Source: Umezawaea sp049997955 (GTDB lineage Bacteria; Actinomycetota; Actinomycetes; Mycobacteriales; Pseudonocardiaceae). Taken from it: DNA of 64,000 nt. The position numbers were made by a program, and so were the translations under genes. The DNA is taken from positions 1 through 64,000 of the forward strand of contig JAEBDY010000014.1 of assembly GCA_049997955.1 (NCBI GenBank), in the 5' to 3' direction. Shown here in pieces: positions 1 through 9,133 of the stretch. The notes under the pieces are model-generated. The model had not been told where the DNA came from, ran no database searches, and saw nothing but the letters and a program-made list of their open reading frames with translations. How positions within the stretch are numbered: the stretch's first letter is position 1; the number at the start of each line of letters is the position of its first letter.

Positions 1-2
1 TC

Positions 3-113
3 AGTCTGCTCAAGCAGCACCGGGCGGTGGCCACTCGCTACGACAAACTTGCCGTCCGCTACCAGGCCACAGTGCAGATCGCAGCCATCAACATCTGGCT
101 ACGCCACATCTAA
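3..113 (+). CDS. IS5-type transposase, C-terminal end (cut by window edge)
   Basis: The reading frame enters from the left edge and ends at TAA 111-113. It encodes a 36-residue tail containing HRAVATRYDKLAVRY and IAAINIWL, a signature of the C-terminal end of IS5-family DDE transposases in actinobacteria. The start and the DDE core lie outside the window, so it cannot be said whether the element is intact. It marks an insertion sequence abutting the Wadjet operon, which is common at the edge of defence islands. Confidence 0.7.
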   Translation, partial: SLLKQHRAVATRYDKLAVRYQATVQIAAINIWLRHI

Positions 114-431
114 AACACGACCTAGCCAGCCGGGGGCGTCAGCCAGCAGCGAACGGGACGCTGGAGAGAAGTTGGCGTCAGTTTGAAGTTGTACGACTTC
201 GCTCGACAATAATCAGCTCTCCAGATCCGCTCCCTCTTCAACCGCTAAGTGTCCAACTCCGCGAGCGCACTTGACGGACGTCTTCTCCACACGCCACCAG
301 GTCACCCTGCGTAACACGTCGCTCGCCCGCACCGATAGCGACACAGCGGCCGAAGCGCTAGCCCGTTTGTCGGTGCCTCGTGCTGCAATGCGGTGAGACC
401 GTCCATCACACCGTGATCGGGGGTTCTTGTC
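114..431. other. Intergenic region upstream of jetA
   Basis: This 318-nt stretch lies between the transposase tail and jetA. No convincing gene was seen on either strand; the open frames here have poor codon structure. It should hold the promoter of the jet operon, but I see no clear -35/-10 pair. Confidence 0.5.
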
Positions 432-1967
432 TTGGCCGAGCAAACCGCGGAACAGCTGTTGCACGAGTTCCGCAGCAGCGCGATCGCCGACGTGACGATG
501 TCGCTGCTGCGCTCGCGGGACGCGATGCTCTATCTGGCGCTCATGGCCGCGCATCTCGGTGATGGCCAGATCGTCGATGGCCAGAGCCTCAGCGTCGCGA
601 TCGACGCGGACCTACCGGCGTTGCTGCGCAGCTATTCACCAGAGAAAACCGACGTACTCTCACTGGCTGCTGACGACCTCCTCGTTCGTTGGCGCAAGCG
701 CGGCTGGGTGCAGCGCACTGCCGATCCACGTGATCCTCGGATCGAGCGATACCAGTTGACGTCCGGCGCGGCGGCTGCGGTCCGGCAGCTGCGCAACCTT
801 CAACGGCAGACTTCGATCGCCACCGAGTCCGCACTCGCGATGGTCATGGCGCAGGTGAGGCAGATCGCCACCGACGCCAACCCGGACCCGATGACAAGAA
901 GACGGGTGATCGTGGAGCGCATCGAGGAACTGGTCGCTCAGCGCGACGCCATCGACGCGGGTGAGATGCCCGAGGTGGACAACGGCGAGCTGGTCGACCG
1001 GGTGGCGGCCCTCGCCCAACTGACCGACCGCATTCCGGGAGACGTTGTCGTCTACGGGGAACGGATGCACGCCAACACAGCGATGCTCCTGCGTCAGAGT
1101 CTCGCGGATGACACCGAGTTCGCCGAGTCGTTGGAGCGCATGTTCGACGGGCACGACATCATCGCCGAATCTCCCGAAGGGCAGGCGTTCCGCGCCTTCG
1201 CCACGGCGATCGCAACGCCCTCTCAACGGTCGCAGCTGGAATCCGGCATCGCGGAGATCATCCGACGTGTCGAATACCTCCCCGAACACCACAAAATCTC
1301 GCTCAGCGGGTTCATCTCCGCCGTCTGGCAACGGGTGCAGGAAGTCGAGGACATCCGCGGCGCCGCATTCCGCCGGATGAGCAACTTTGTGCGAGGTGGC
1401 GACCTCACGCACTACCGCAGCATGCGGACGCGCGTCGGCGAGGCTCAGGCGTCAGCGGCGGTGGCGTTCCACCACACGCACGGCGGCCGTGACATCGGTT
1501 TCATCGTCCCGATGAGCGGCGTCGACGCACGTTCAGTGGGACGGTTGCGGCTCGACCAGGGTATGGACGTGGCACCCGACGAGGTCGTCGACACCACGCA
1601 CGAGTTCGACATCGATCCCTCGACACTCGGCGGGAGAGAGGCCATCGACTGGGCAGCCCTGCGCGACGCCGTCCACCTGACGATGGAACAACACTCGGGC
1701 TACGCCACCCTGCCCGAGGTGCTGGCCCAACTGCCCACTCCCCGTACCGGCGATGTGATCGGACTGTGGTCGCTCGCGGCCCGCTACGGGGACGTGGACG
1801 AAAGCAGCCGGTCCGTGGTCCGGGCCAGTACCGAACGGGGATGGCGGGAGATCGATCTGCCCTACGCGGTGTTCGCCGAGCCACTCCCCTCACCCGTCGC
1901 ACCAGTGCCCCACCGCCTGACGCTGCACCGCAGTCGTCCAGTTCAGGAAGACCTGTCCGATGACTGA
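432..1967 (+). CDS. jetA: Wadjet JetA (DUF3375)
   Basis: This 511-residue protein has the features of DUF3375/JetA, the kleisin-like subunit of the type I Wadjet anti-plasmid complex. The N-terminal segment (LLRSRDAMLYLALMAAHL) matches the start of the family, and it is followed by charged helices and the basic C-terminal part. JetA bridges the SMC-like JetC dimer and recruits JetB and JetD. The start used is TTG at 432; the first in-frame ATG (498) would remove the conserved N-terminal helix. The stop overlaps the start of jetB by 8 nt. The assignment rests on sequence character together with the diagnostic jetB-jetC-jetD order. Confidence 0.88.
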   Translation: MAEQTAEQLLHEFRSSAIADVTMSLLRSRDAMLYLALMAAHLGDGQIVDGQSLSVAIDADLPALLRSYSPEKTDVLSLAADDLLVRWRKRGWVQRTADPRDPRIERYQLTSGAAAAVRQLRNLQRQTSIATESALAMVMAQVRQIATDANPDPMTRRRVIVERIEELVAQRDAIDAGEMPEVDNGELVDRVAALAQLTDRIPGDVVVYGERMHANTAMLLRQSLADDTEFAESLERMFDGHDIIAESPEGQAFRAFATAIATPSQRSQLESGIAEIIRRVEYLPEHHKISLSGFISAVWQRVQEVEDIRGAAFRRMSNFVRGGDLTHYRSMRTRVGEAQASAAVAFHHTHGGRDIGFIVPMSGVDARSVGRLRLDQGMDVAPDEVVDTTHEFDIDPSTLGGREAIDWAALRDAVHLTMEQHSGYATLPEVLAQLPTPRTGDVIGLWSLAARYGDVDESSRSVVRASTERGWREIDLPYAVFAEPLPSPVAPVPHRLTLHRSRPVQEDLSDD

Positions 1968-2718
1968 GCCGCGCAGCTTCGCCGACGTGTTCTCCGACGA
2001 CCTCGACAGGCAGAGCACAGAAGCTCTGGACCCGAGCAGCATCTTCACCGACGACGACGATCCGCGAGTCGGCAGCCACGTGGACCACGGACAACGCACG
2101 GCTCGGTTCGACGGTGACTCCAGCGAACTGCCTCCTCAGGTGTGCTGGGCCTTGCAGGAACTGCTCGTCGCTCCTCATGTGACCGAGAAGTCCAAGCACT
2201 GGCCGACACTGCAGCAGTACGAAACGGTGCTGCGGTCACGGCTGGCGGAGCTGGGTCTGCTGTTAGAGCTCAACCGCGACCACCGGTTCGCGTTCACCCG
2301 GCAGGCGGAAGACCCGTCGTCGCACAGCCGCGTGATCCTGCGTGCCAAGACGTTGAGCCTCGCCGCCAGCACCCTCGCGCTGTACCTCTACACGCAGTAC
2401 ATCGTGTCTCCCGACGATCCGATCGTCGACCGGGCCGACATGGTCGAGCACATGCTCGCCTACAAACCCGCCACCGATACCGACGAGATCGAGTTCCGCA
2501 AGAAGATCAACACGGCGATCAAGTCCCTGGAGGACCTGTCGATCATCAAACCGGTTCGCGGCCGCACCGACCGGTTCACGGTGTACGGAGTGATCACCGC
2601 GATCCTCACCGCTGACCAGGTCACCGCGTTGGACCAGCGTTACCGGGCCGTCGCCGCCGGTGAGCGGTTTGAGGCCGGCGGCGACGACGGTGCCGAAGCT
2701 GAGGAGCAGGTGGAATGA
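1960..2718 (+). CDS. jetB: Wadjet JetB (DUF4194)
   Basis: This 252-residue protein fits DUF4194/JetB, the winged-helix, MukE-like subunit of Wadjet that binds the JetA kleisin. Residues from about 60 to 220 hold the compact helical/wHTH region (ARLAELGLLLELNRDHRFAF and IKSLEDLSIIKPVRGRTDRF). The start at 1960 follows an AGGAAG ribosome-binding site and lies inside the end of jetA. The stop overlaps jetC in an ATGA junction, indicating translational coupling. The acidic C-terminus is variable in the family. Confidence 0.88.
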   Translation: MTEPRSFADVFSDDLDRQSTEALDPSSIFTDDDDPRVGSHVDHGQRTARFDGDSSELPPQVCWALQELLVAPHVTEKSKHWPTLQQYETVLRSRLAELGLLLELNRDHRFAFTRQAEDPSSHSRVILRAKTLSLAASTLALYLYTQYIVSPDDPIVDRADMVEHMLAYKPATDTDEIEFRKKINTAIKSLEDLSIIKPVRGRTDRFTVYGVITAILTADQVTALDQRYRAVAAGERFEAGGDDGAEAEEQVE

Positions 2719-5700
2719 CTCGAACCGTACACACCGGGCAGTTCCGGCTCTCCCGGCTGCAGGTCGTCAATTGGGGAACATTCAACGGCTACAAGGACTT
2801 CCCGATCGACGAACGCGGTGTGCTGCTCACCGGCCCGTCCGGCTCCGGCAAGTCCTCGCTCATGGACGCCCACTCTCTCGCGCTGCTCCCGACACACGAC
2901 CAGCGCTTCAACGCGTCGGCCGACCTCACCGCCCGCGGAGCAAAGCAGAACTCCCGCAGCGTGGCGGCCTACGTTCGTGGTGCGTGGTCGGAGACCAACG
3001 ACGAACACGAGCAGTCCAAGGTCCGCTATCTGCGGGGCGGCAAGCCGACGTGGTCCGCCGTCGCCGTGACCTACGACGACGGCTTGGGCTCGGTCACCAC
3101 CGCCGTGGTCGTGAAGTGGTTCACCGGAGCGGAGAACGACGGCTCCGCCATGAACACCATGCACCAACTGCACAGCGGCCTCTTCGACCTGTCCATGCTG
3201 AACGCGTGGGCGGAACGCAAGTTCGACACCCGCTGGTGGAAGCGGACGCACCCCGACGCGCACTACCCCAGCGGCCAGGAGGCCTACCTGAAGGAGCTGG
3301 GCCGGCGCGTCGGTCTCGACCGCACGGGCACCGCGCTCTCGTTGATGGGCAAAGCCAAAGCCATGAAGAACGTCGGTGACCTCAACCTGTTCATCCGCGA
3401 CAACATGCTCGACCGGCCGGAGTCGTTCACGGCCGCGGAACGGATGCTGCAGACCTTCACCCCGCTCAACGAGGCCTACGTCACCGCCAAACGCGCCTCC
3501 GATCAGGAGAAGGTGCTGCACGACGTACCCTGGAACTGGAACGTGCACCAACAGTCCAAACAGGACCACTCGACCGCGGAGAACCTGCGCGGCACACCGT
3601 TGGACCGGTATGTGCGCGGCCTCCACCTCGCCGTCCTCTCCACCGAGCTGGAAGTGCTCAGGGCATCGGCCGATGAGCTGGACCGCCGACTCGGAGACCA
3701 GGCCGAGCTACGTGACGCGACCGAACGGACGTGGCTCAGGCTGGCCGGGCAACTGGAGGAGCACAACGCCGGCTTGCAGCTCCTGGAAGCAGACCAGCGG
3801 CAACTTAAGACAATTGCCCGAACGGCGAAGGAACGCTTCGACCGTTACGGGGGCTACGTGGTCCGGCTCGGGTTGCCGGTACCGCCGGACGCGGCTTCCT
3901 TCCTCGGTCTGCGAATGAAACTACCCACGATCGTCGAGTCGGCCGCGCAGGATAAACGCGCGCTTGAACCGGTTGCGCACAACGCGATCTCCAAGAAGGT
4001 GAACACACAGCAAGCGCACGAGGAGCGCGCTGCCGAACTGCACCGTCTGCGTTCTGCTCCGTCGCTCATTCCAGGGCATGCGATCGCGCGCCGAGAAGCC
4101 ATCGTGCGCGCCACCGGAGTACCAATCAACGCACTGCCGTACGCGGCCGAACTGATCGACATCGCCGAGGGAGAGGAGCTCTGGCGCCCGGCCACGGAGA
4201 AGATTCTCCGCTCCTACGGCATGCGCTTGTTGATCCCGGAGAAGCACAAGGACGCGGTCCTGAGGTTCATCGACGCCAACGACATGCGCGGCATCCTGGA
4301 CTCCAGCGTCGTGACTGCGATCTCGACCCACGCACCGCAGCCCACACGCGGCAGACTGGCGGGAAAACTGACCGTTGACCAGCAACACCCGTATGGACGC
4401 TGGCTCGTCGCCCAGCTGGCCCGCCAGTTCGACCACGCCTGCGTGGAGACCGCTGGAGAACTCGAAGGACACCGTCTCGGGGTGACCATCAACGGCACCC
4501 TCAAGCTGCCGGGCAACCACTACCGCAAGGACGACCGGCCCGAGCTGACCAAGCGCTCCAGCTTCATCCTCGGCGCCAACACCACGACCAAACGACAGGC
4601 TTTGGAAGTAGAGGTCGCCGGGCTGGCGGAGGAACTGCGCGCGGCCTCGGACACGGCAGGTGAACTCGGCGAACAACTCGACCGCCTCGGCAAACACGTC
4701 GAGGCGGCCCGTGAGCTGATCGAGTTCACCTCGTGGTCCGAACTCGACCACTGGACGCCGACGCGAACAGCGAACGACCTAGGCGAACAGATAGCAGCGA
4801 TCCGGGCCGACGACGTCGACCTGCAACGCCTCGAACAACAACGCGACGCGGCCAAGTCTGAGCATCAGGACGCCGTCGGCGAGTTGCGGCAGACCACGGA
4901 ACGCATCGCCGAGGAGTCGAAGCGGCAGACCGAACTGGCCGACTTGAGGCACGCCGAGGACGCCAGACCGCACACCATCGGTGAAGAGGAACGGACCTAC
5001 CTCGACGAGGTGTACGCGGACATCGAGCTCACCGCGACGACGTCCAACATCAGCACGGTCCGCCGGTCGCTGGACAGAGCGCTCGACAACCGTGCCTCCA
5101 AGGCTCGGTCCAGCCAGGCGATCGCCGCCGAGAAGATCCGCGGCGCCATAGCCGCGTTCCTCGAGAAGTGGGAGGACTACGCACCGGACGACAGCGGTGA
5201 CGTCGCCTTCAGCGGTGCTTCCTTCGCCGCGCTGCACACCGAGATCGTGACCCGCCGCCTGCCAGAGGCAATGGGGAAGTTGCAGCACATGATCAGCAAC
5301 GACATGGTGCCGTCGATCGCGATGTTGCAGCACACCATCGACGAGGCCGCCCGGCAGATCGTCGAGCGGGTCGGTTGGGTGAACGCGGGCCTGCACCGGG
5401 TCGAGTTCAACGAGGGCACCCACCTGCAGATCGCATACGCGGCCAACCCCTCCGCCGACGTCAAAGCATTCCGCGACGCAGTCGACGAACTCATGCGCAA
5501 GTCCGCGACGCTCAAGAAGGAGCCCGAACAGCACGTGGCTCAGTTCCACCGGGTCAAAACGCTCATGAAGCAGTTCACCGACGAGGGCACCGAGGCCGAT
5601 CGATGGCGACGCAACGTCCTCGACGTCCGCAACAGCTACATCTTCTACGGCAGGGAGGTCGATGAAACCGACACCACCGTCCACACCTACCGCAATACGG

Positions 5701-6077
5701 CCACGAACTCGGGCGGCGAGCAGGAGAAGCTGGTGGCGTTCTGCCTCGCCGCTGCTCTCAGCTACAACCTGGCCGACCCCGACACCGACGGCAGGCCCCG
5801 GTTCGGAACCCTCATGCTCGACGAGGCGTTCAGCAAGTCCGACGAGAATTTCTCCGCCCAGGCGCTGTCGGCGTTCGACGAGTTCGGTTTCCAGCTCATG
5901 ATCGCCGCGCCGATCCGGATGGCCGGCATCGTGGAGCCCTATATCGGCCAGGCCATCCTCGTGGACAAACGCACCACCGTCGACGGCGCCCGGTCCACCG
6001 GCAAGATCGCGACCTTCGGCGAACTGGCGGCACGCCGCTACGCCGACGAAGACGGTGAGGTCCTTGCGACAGCCTGA
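2715..6077 (+). CDS. jetC: Wadjet JetC (SMC/MukB-like ATPase)
   Basis: This 1120-residue ATPase is the SMC-like motor of Wadjet, which extrudes DNA loops and senses small circular DNA. The Walker A motif GPSGSGKSS is at residues 40-48. The ABC-type signature NSGGEQEK begins near 998 and the Walker B LMLDEAF near 1033-1039. Between them lie long coiled-coil arms (about 230-400 and 610-800) around a hinge-like middle. Length and layout match family members. It overlaps jetB by 4 nt and jetD by 23 nt, so the three subunits and the nuclease are made from one message. All ATPase motifs look intact, suggesting a functional complex. Confidence 0.93.
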   Translation: MTRTVHTGQFRLSRLQVVNWGTFNGYKDFPIDERGVLLTGPSGSGKSSLMDAHSLALLPTHDQRFNASADLTARGAKQNSRSVAAYVRGAWSETNDEHEQSKVRYLRGGKPTWSAVAVTYDDGLGSVTTAVVVKWFTGAENDGSAMNTMHQLHSGLFDLSMLNAWAERKFDTRWWKRTHPDAHYPSGQEAYLKELGRRVGLDRTGTALSLMGKAKAMKNVGDLNLFIRDNMLDRPESFTAAERMLQTFTPLNEAYVTAKRASDQEKVLHDVPWNWNVHQQSKQDHSTAENLRGTPLDRYVRGLHLAVLSTELEVLRASADELDRRLGDQAELRDATERTWLRLAGQLEEHNAGLQLLEADQRQLKTIARTAKERFDRYGGYVVRLGLPVPPDAASFLGLRMKLPTIVESAAQDKRALEPVAHNAISKKVNTQQAHEERAAELHRLRSAPSLIPGHAIARREAIVRATGVPINALPYAAELIDIAEGEELWRPATEKILRSYGMRLLIPEKHKDAVLRFIDANDMRGILDSSVVTAISTHAPQPTRGRLAGKLTVDQQHPYGRWLVAQLARQFDHACVETAGELEGHRLGVTINGTLKLPGNHYRKDDRPELTKRSSFILGANTTTKRQALEVEVAGLAEELRAASDTAGELGEQLDRLGKHVEAARELIEFTSWSELDHWTPTRTANDLGEQIAAIRADDVDLQRLEQQRDAAKSEHQDAVGELRQTTERIAEESKRQTELADLRHAEDARPHTIGEEERTYLDEVYADIELTATTSNISTVRRSLDRALDNRASKARSSQAIAAEKIRGAIAAFLEKWEDYAPDDSGDVAFSGASFAALHTEIVTRRLPEAMGKLQHMISNDMVPSIAMLQHTIDEAARQIVERVGWVNAGLHRVEFNEGTHLQIAYAANPSADVKAFRDAVDELMRKSATLKKEPEQHVAQFHRVKTLMKQFTDEGTEADRWRRNVLDVRNSYIFYGREVDETDTTVHTYRNTATNSGGEQEKLVAFCLAAALSYNLADPDTDGRPRFGTLMLDEAFSKSDENFSAQALSAFDEFGFQLMIAAPIRMAGIVEPYIGQAILVDKRTTVDGARSTGKIATFGELAARRYADEDGEVLATA

Positions 6078-7245
6078 GGATGTCGTCGCCATGCTGCGAA
6101 GCAGGTTCGCGAAGTCCTACAGCGACTGGGCCCAGGGTAAGGGAAACTGGCCGATGCGGGTCTCGCTGCGGCCACCGGACCGCGTCACCCGTTCGACCTC
6201 ACCTGTGCGGTGCCACGAATGGGCCGCCAGGTGGAATGGCTACACCGGTCCCGGCGTCGTCGAGCGCGCCAACCTGCAATTCTCCACCGCCACGCACGCG
6301 ATGCCGAAAATGTTGGTGCTGCACCGTCCTGGCGACGTGGCACGGGCCCATCCGGACGATTTCGAGACGTGGTTGCGCTGCGGCAAACGACTGACGCAGC
6401 TGGAAAACAGCTTTCCCGAGGCGAAGTTCACCGGTCTTGTCCGCCGAGTCACCGAACTCGCCCAGGCCGATTACGGCCGCCTCGTCCATGCGGTCACCTG
6501 GCTGACCGCCAACCCCACCTCCGGGATGTTCCTGCGACAACTGCCCGTCGAAGGCGTCGACACGAAGTGGCTCGCCACCCACGCCACCTTCGTGCTCGCT
6601 CTTCTGGGTGAGGAGACCGCTGGCCACGCCACCGAGGAACTGTCGCTGTCCAAGAAGCGCAAGCTCCACCACCGTCTGGGCCTTCGCGTCGTCCCCGAAC
6701 TCGTGCAGGTCACCGTCCTCGATCCCAAGCTGAGGGACCAGTTCGTCGGCATGCGCCACTTCGCGGCAACCGTTGACGATCTGAACCGGTGGCCACGACA
6801 GCCCAACACCATCCTGATCTTGGAGAACAAGGAGACGGCGTTCGCGATCGTCGACGACTTCGAACACGCCGTTGTGCTGCACGGGCACGGCTTCCACGTC
6901 GACCAGTACGCCCGCATCTCCTGGGTCAGGAACGCCGAACGGGTGATCTATTGGGGCGACATCGACGCACCGGGGTTGCAGTTCGTCAGCGACCTGCGCG
7001 GCCTCGACATCCCCGCCCACACAGTGCTCACCGACCTTCGCACCCTGCACGAATATCAACGACTGGTGGTCGACGGTTCACTGCCTCAACGCGTCGCAAC
7101 ACCTCCGCACCTCACAGCAGCGGAACGCGAGCTGTACGACTTCCTCGTCGCTCACGCCGCCGAGCACGGCATCGGCCTGCTTCTGGAACAGGAACGCCTC
7201 CCGTGGCACAACGTTTATCCGGTCCTCAAGGAGGCGTTGCGCTGA
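6055..7245 (+). CDS. jetD: Wadjet JetD (DUF3322/DUF2220, Toprim nuclease)
   Basis: This 396-residue protein combines the N-terminal DUF3322 arm (about 1-190) with a C-terminal Toprim domain (DUF2220). Toprim catalytic motifs are visible: the glutamate in ILENKE (E257) and the GDIDAPG motif (D302, D304). JetD cleaves plasmid DNA once JetABC has recognised it. I kept GTG 6055 because the translated N-terminus (LRQPEDVVAMLRSRF) resembles family starts; ATG 6091 is in frame but shorter. It closes the operon; the next gene is on the other strand. Confidence 0.92.
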   Translation: MRSLRQPEDVVAMLRSRFAKSYSDWAQGKGNWPMRVSLRPPDRVTRSTSPVRCHEWAARWNGYTGPGVVERANLQFSTATHAMPKMLVLHRPGDVARAHPDDFETWLRCGKRLTQLENSFPEAKFTGLVRRVTELAQADYGRLVHAVTWLTANPTSGMFLRQLPVEGVDTKWLATHATFVLALLGEETAGHATEELSLSKKRKLHHRLGLRVVPELVQVTVLDPKLRDQFVGMRHFAATVDDLNRWPRQPNTILILENKETAFAIVDDFEHAVVLHGHGFHVDQYARISWVRNAERVIYWGDIDAPGLQFVSDLRGLDIPAHTVLTDLRTLHEYQRLVVDGSLPQRVATPPHLTAAERELYDFLVAHAAEHGIGLLLEQERLPWHNVYPVLKEALR

Positions 7246-7756
7246 GCGCGCTGCGGAGCCGGTGGAGTCACAGAAAATTGGCGAATCCACACTATTCCAA
7301 GCGAGAGTTCCTGCCAATTGCAAAACAGAACTGGGTGGCGACGTTCAAGTTTCTCACCGTCGAACCGGAGTTGGCGCTGCGCTCGGTCCTGATGGTCAAG
7401 GCGCTCGCGCACCACGACACCGGTGCCATCATCACCACCACCGCCAGCGGCTCTATACGCGGACCCGACAACGTGTCACGGAAGAGCCTGGTCAGCACCG
7501 TTTTATGCACCGCAATACAGTCATACTTCAGGCCGCGAGTCGCCTTAAGTCGAAGAGACGACCCCTTGACGCTGTCCGCTATGTCCTCAACAACCAATGC
7601 TGACAATCAGAAAAAACCGTCCCTGCAAGGGAATCAATATCCACCACAATATTATGTCATAGATGGCCACTCTACGTCACCATCGACTACGAACCAGAGC
7701 CTTCATTTGGTAGGCCCCAGGCACGAGCCTCGGTGGTTGCCGCGGAAAGACGGAAA
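7246..7756. other. Intergenic region with a decayed coding remnant
   Basis: This 511-nt gap separates jetD (+) from a convergent - strand membrane gene. Around 7329-7460 on the + strand a stretch with strong G/C third positions reads VATFKFLTVEPELALRSVL and a following threonine-rich segment. It lacks a plausible start and runs on into low-complexity sequence, so it looks like a fragment of a lost gene of unknown family. A short copy of the dispersed hairpin repeat follows at about 7505-7570. The rest (7570-7756) is AT-richer and shows nothing recognisable. Confidence 0.4.
7505..7570 (+). repeat. Short copy of the dispersed hairpin repeat
   Basis: The sequence around 7531-7570 (gcgagtcgcctt...gaagagacgaccccttgac) matches the hairpin ends of the two longer repeats at 25.6 kb and 45.2 kb. 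The hairpin here (7539-7562) is partly degraded: the outer GTCG/CGAC arms remain but the inner CTTCAG/CTGAAG stem is shortened. Only this terminal portion is present; similarity stops after cttgac. Confidence 0.5.
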
Positions 7757-9133
7757 CTAGGGGTGGTCGCCATCGGTGGACGAGTTGAAGCGCTTCATGA
7801 CGTTCTCGACTGCGTCGGTGCTAGTCGCGAGCATTTCGCTGATCGCGAGGTAGCGTGAGTCGCTCGGACGCACGTTGTCATTGGCCGCTAGCGGGCCCGC
7901 CTGGCCATGCGCGCTACGCGCGAGATCGATGATCTCTCGTGTCGTGTCGGTCAAGCTCATGGCCGACCGCGTTCCTTCCCGTTGTGCCCGCTCGGCTTGG
8001 TCACGCACTCCTGCGGCTTGGTCTGCGGCGTCTTGGGAGGCCTTCTCATGCCCTGTGGCAGTCGCCTCCATGTTCTTCATGGCTTCTGTGAGCTCATCAA
8101 TGGTCTGCGTTTCGAGCGAACCGGATTTCATCCGCGTGTACACGACGACCCACGGCGCCAAGAAGACAACCACACCCAGCGTGATGCCGATCATCCAGCC
8201 AAGTGGGCCAGCAGTGGCATCCGGCGTCGGATGGATGACGCGGGTGGCAATGGAGATGGCGACCATGAGGCTCACCACTCCCATACTGATCAGCTTGGTG
8301 GTCAGCACGAACCGGGATTGCGGGAACTCGCCGGAGCCAGGTGCCTCGGACCGGGCTTCGCCTGCGGCCGTCCCGCTTTCGTCATCGTTCCGCGGTGCCG
8401 GTTGACCACGAGCGACCGTCCGCATGTGCCATGCGTCGGTACCGGCGGAATGCGAAAGCGCGAATAGAACGAACGAAGCGATGATGGCGAACCCACCAGC
8501 TGTGATGGTCTCCGGCACCTTCCGCATCGCCTGATCGACCGAGTTGATGTTGAAGAACTTGAGGATCACGGTGAAGAGCGCGGCGATGTCGACCAGCAGC
8601 GGGATCACCGCGATCGTGCTCCACGACTTGGAATGCTTGTCCAGGTGACGGGTCTGCCCTTGTTCAGTGTCCTCTTCCATGCGGGTACGGCATTTGTTCA
8701 CAACGGTCCTGGCCTGAGCCATGGTCATGAGTCCACCAGCGTAAATGTTGAACTCGGACTTGACCATTAATGGCCGGTCGCGGGCTTGATCCGCCGCCTT
8801 GCGTTCTCGCGCGGCTTGGCGTTCGAGTGAGTGGAATCGTTCAGCTAACTGGTCGATCTTCGCGACGGTGGCGTCCATGCGCCTGTCCAGCGCGCTCTTG
8901 GCCCGTCGGAGTACCGCTGCCTCAGCGTGGGTCAGCGCGACCTCGTCGGGCTTGGGCTGGTGGCTCCACTTGAAGGCCTCGCGAATCAGCAGCGTGATCC
9001 AGCGAGCTCGACGCGGATGACGCAGCCAGTACCAGATCGGAAGTCGTGGCTTCTTTCCCGACCGAAGGACAAGCGGGACAGCTCTGGTCTCGGTCAGATG
9101 TACCTCGGGTTGTGGGTTGGTGTGCAAAGTCAC
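7757..9133 (-). CDS. Four-TM membrane protein with coiled-coil flanks
   Basis: This 458-residue protein is not recognised as a named family. It has a cytoplasmic-looking basic N-terminus, a charged helical segment at about 68-120, then four hydrophobic segments at about 173-194, 209-228, 280-300 and 312-332. A long charged, probably coiled-coil tail (340-458) follows. Its GTG start overlaps the stop of the upstream OmpA-domain lipoprotein gene by 4 nt, so the two are translationally coupled and probably act together at the envelope. A multi-TM protein with a cytoplasmic helical tail paired with an OmpA-domain partner resembles the layout of ZorA/ZorB, but I see no clear MotA motif. Confidence 0.75.
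   Translation of the reverse strand: MTLHTNPQPEVHLTETRAVPLVLRSGKKPRLPIWYWLRHPRRARWITLLIREAFKWSHQPKPDEVALTHAEAAVLRRAKSALDRRMDATVAKIDQLAERFHSLERQAARERKAADQARDRPLMVKSEFNIYAGGLMTMAQARTVVNKCRTRMEEDTEQGQTRHLDKHSKSWSTIAVIPLLVDIAALFTVILKFFNINSVDQAMRKVPETITAGGFAIIASFVLFALSHSAGTDAWHMRTVARGQPAPRNDDESGTAAGEARSEAPGSGEFPQSRFVLTTKLISMGVVSLMVAISIATRVIHPTPDATAGPLGWMIGITLGVVVFLAPWVVVYTRMKSGSLETQTIDELTEAMKNMEATATGHEKASQDAADQAAGVRDQAERAQREGTRSAMSLTDTTREIIDLARSAHGQAGPLAANDNVRPSDSRYLAISEMLATSTDAVENVMKRFNSSTDGDHP

Noticed and set aside
2640..6092. Long - strand frames opposite jetC
   Set aside because: jetC carries complete ATPase motifs; the antisense frames have none.
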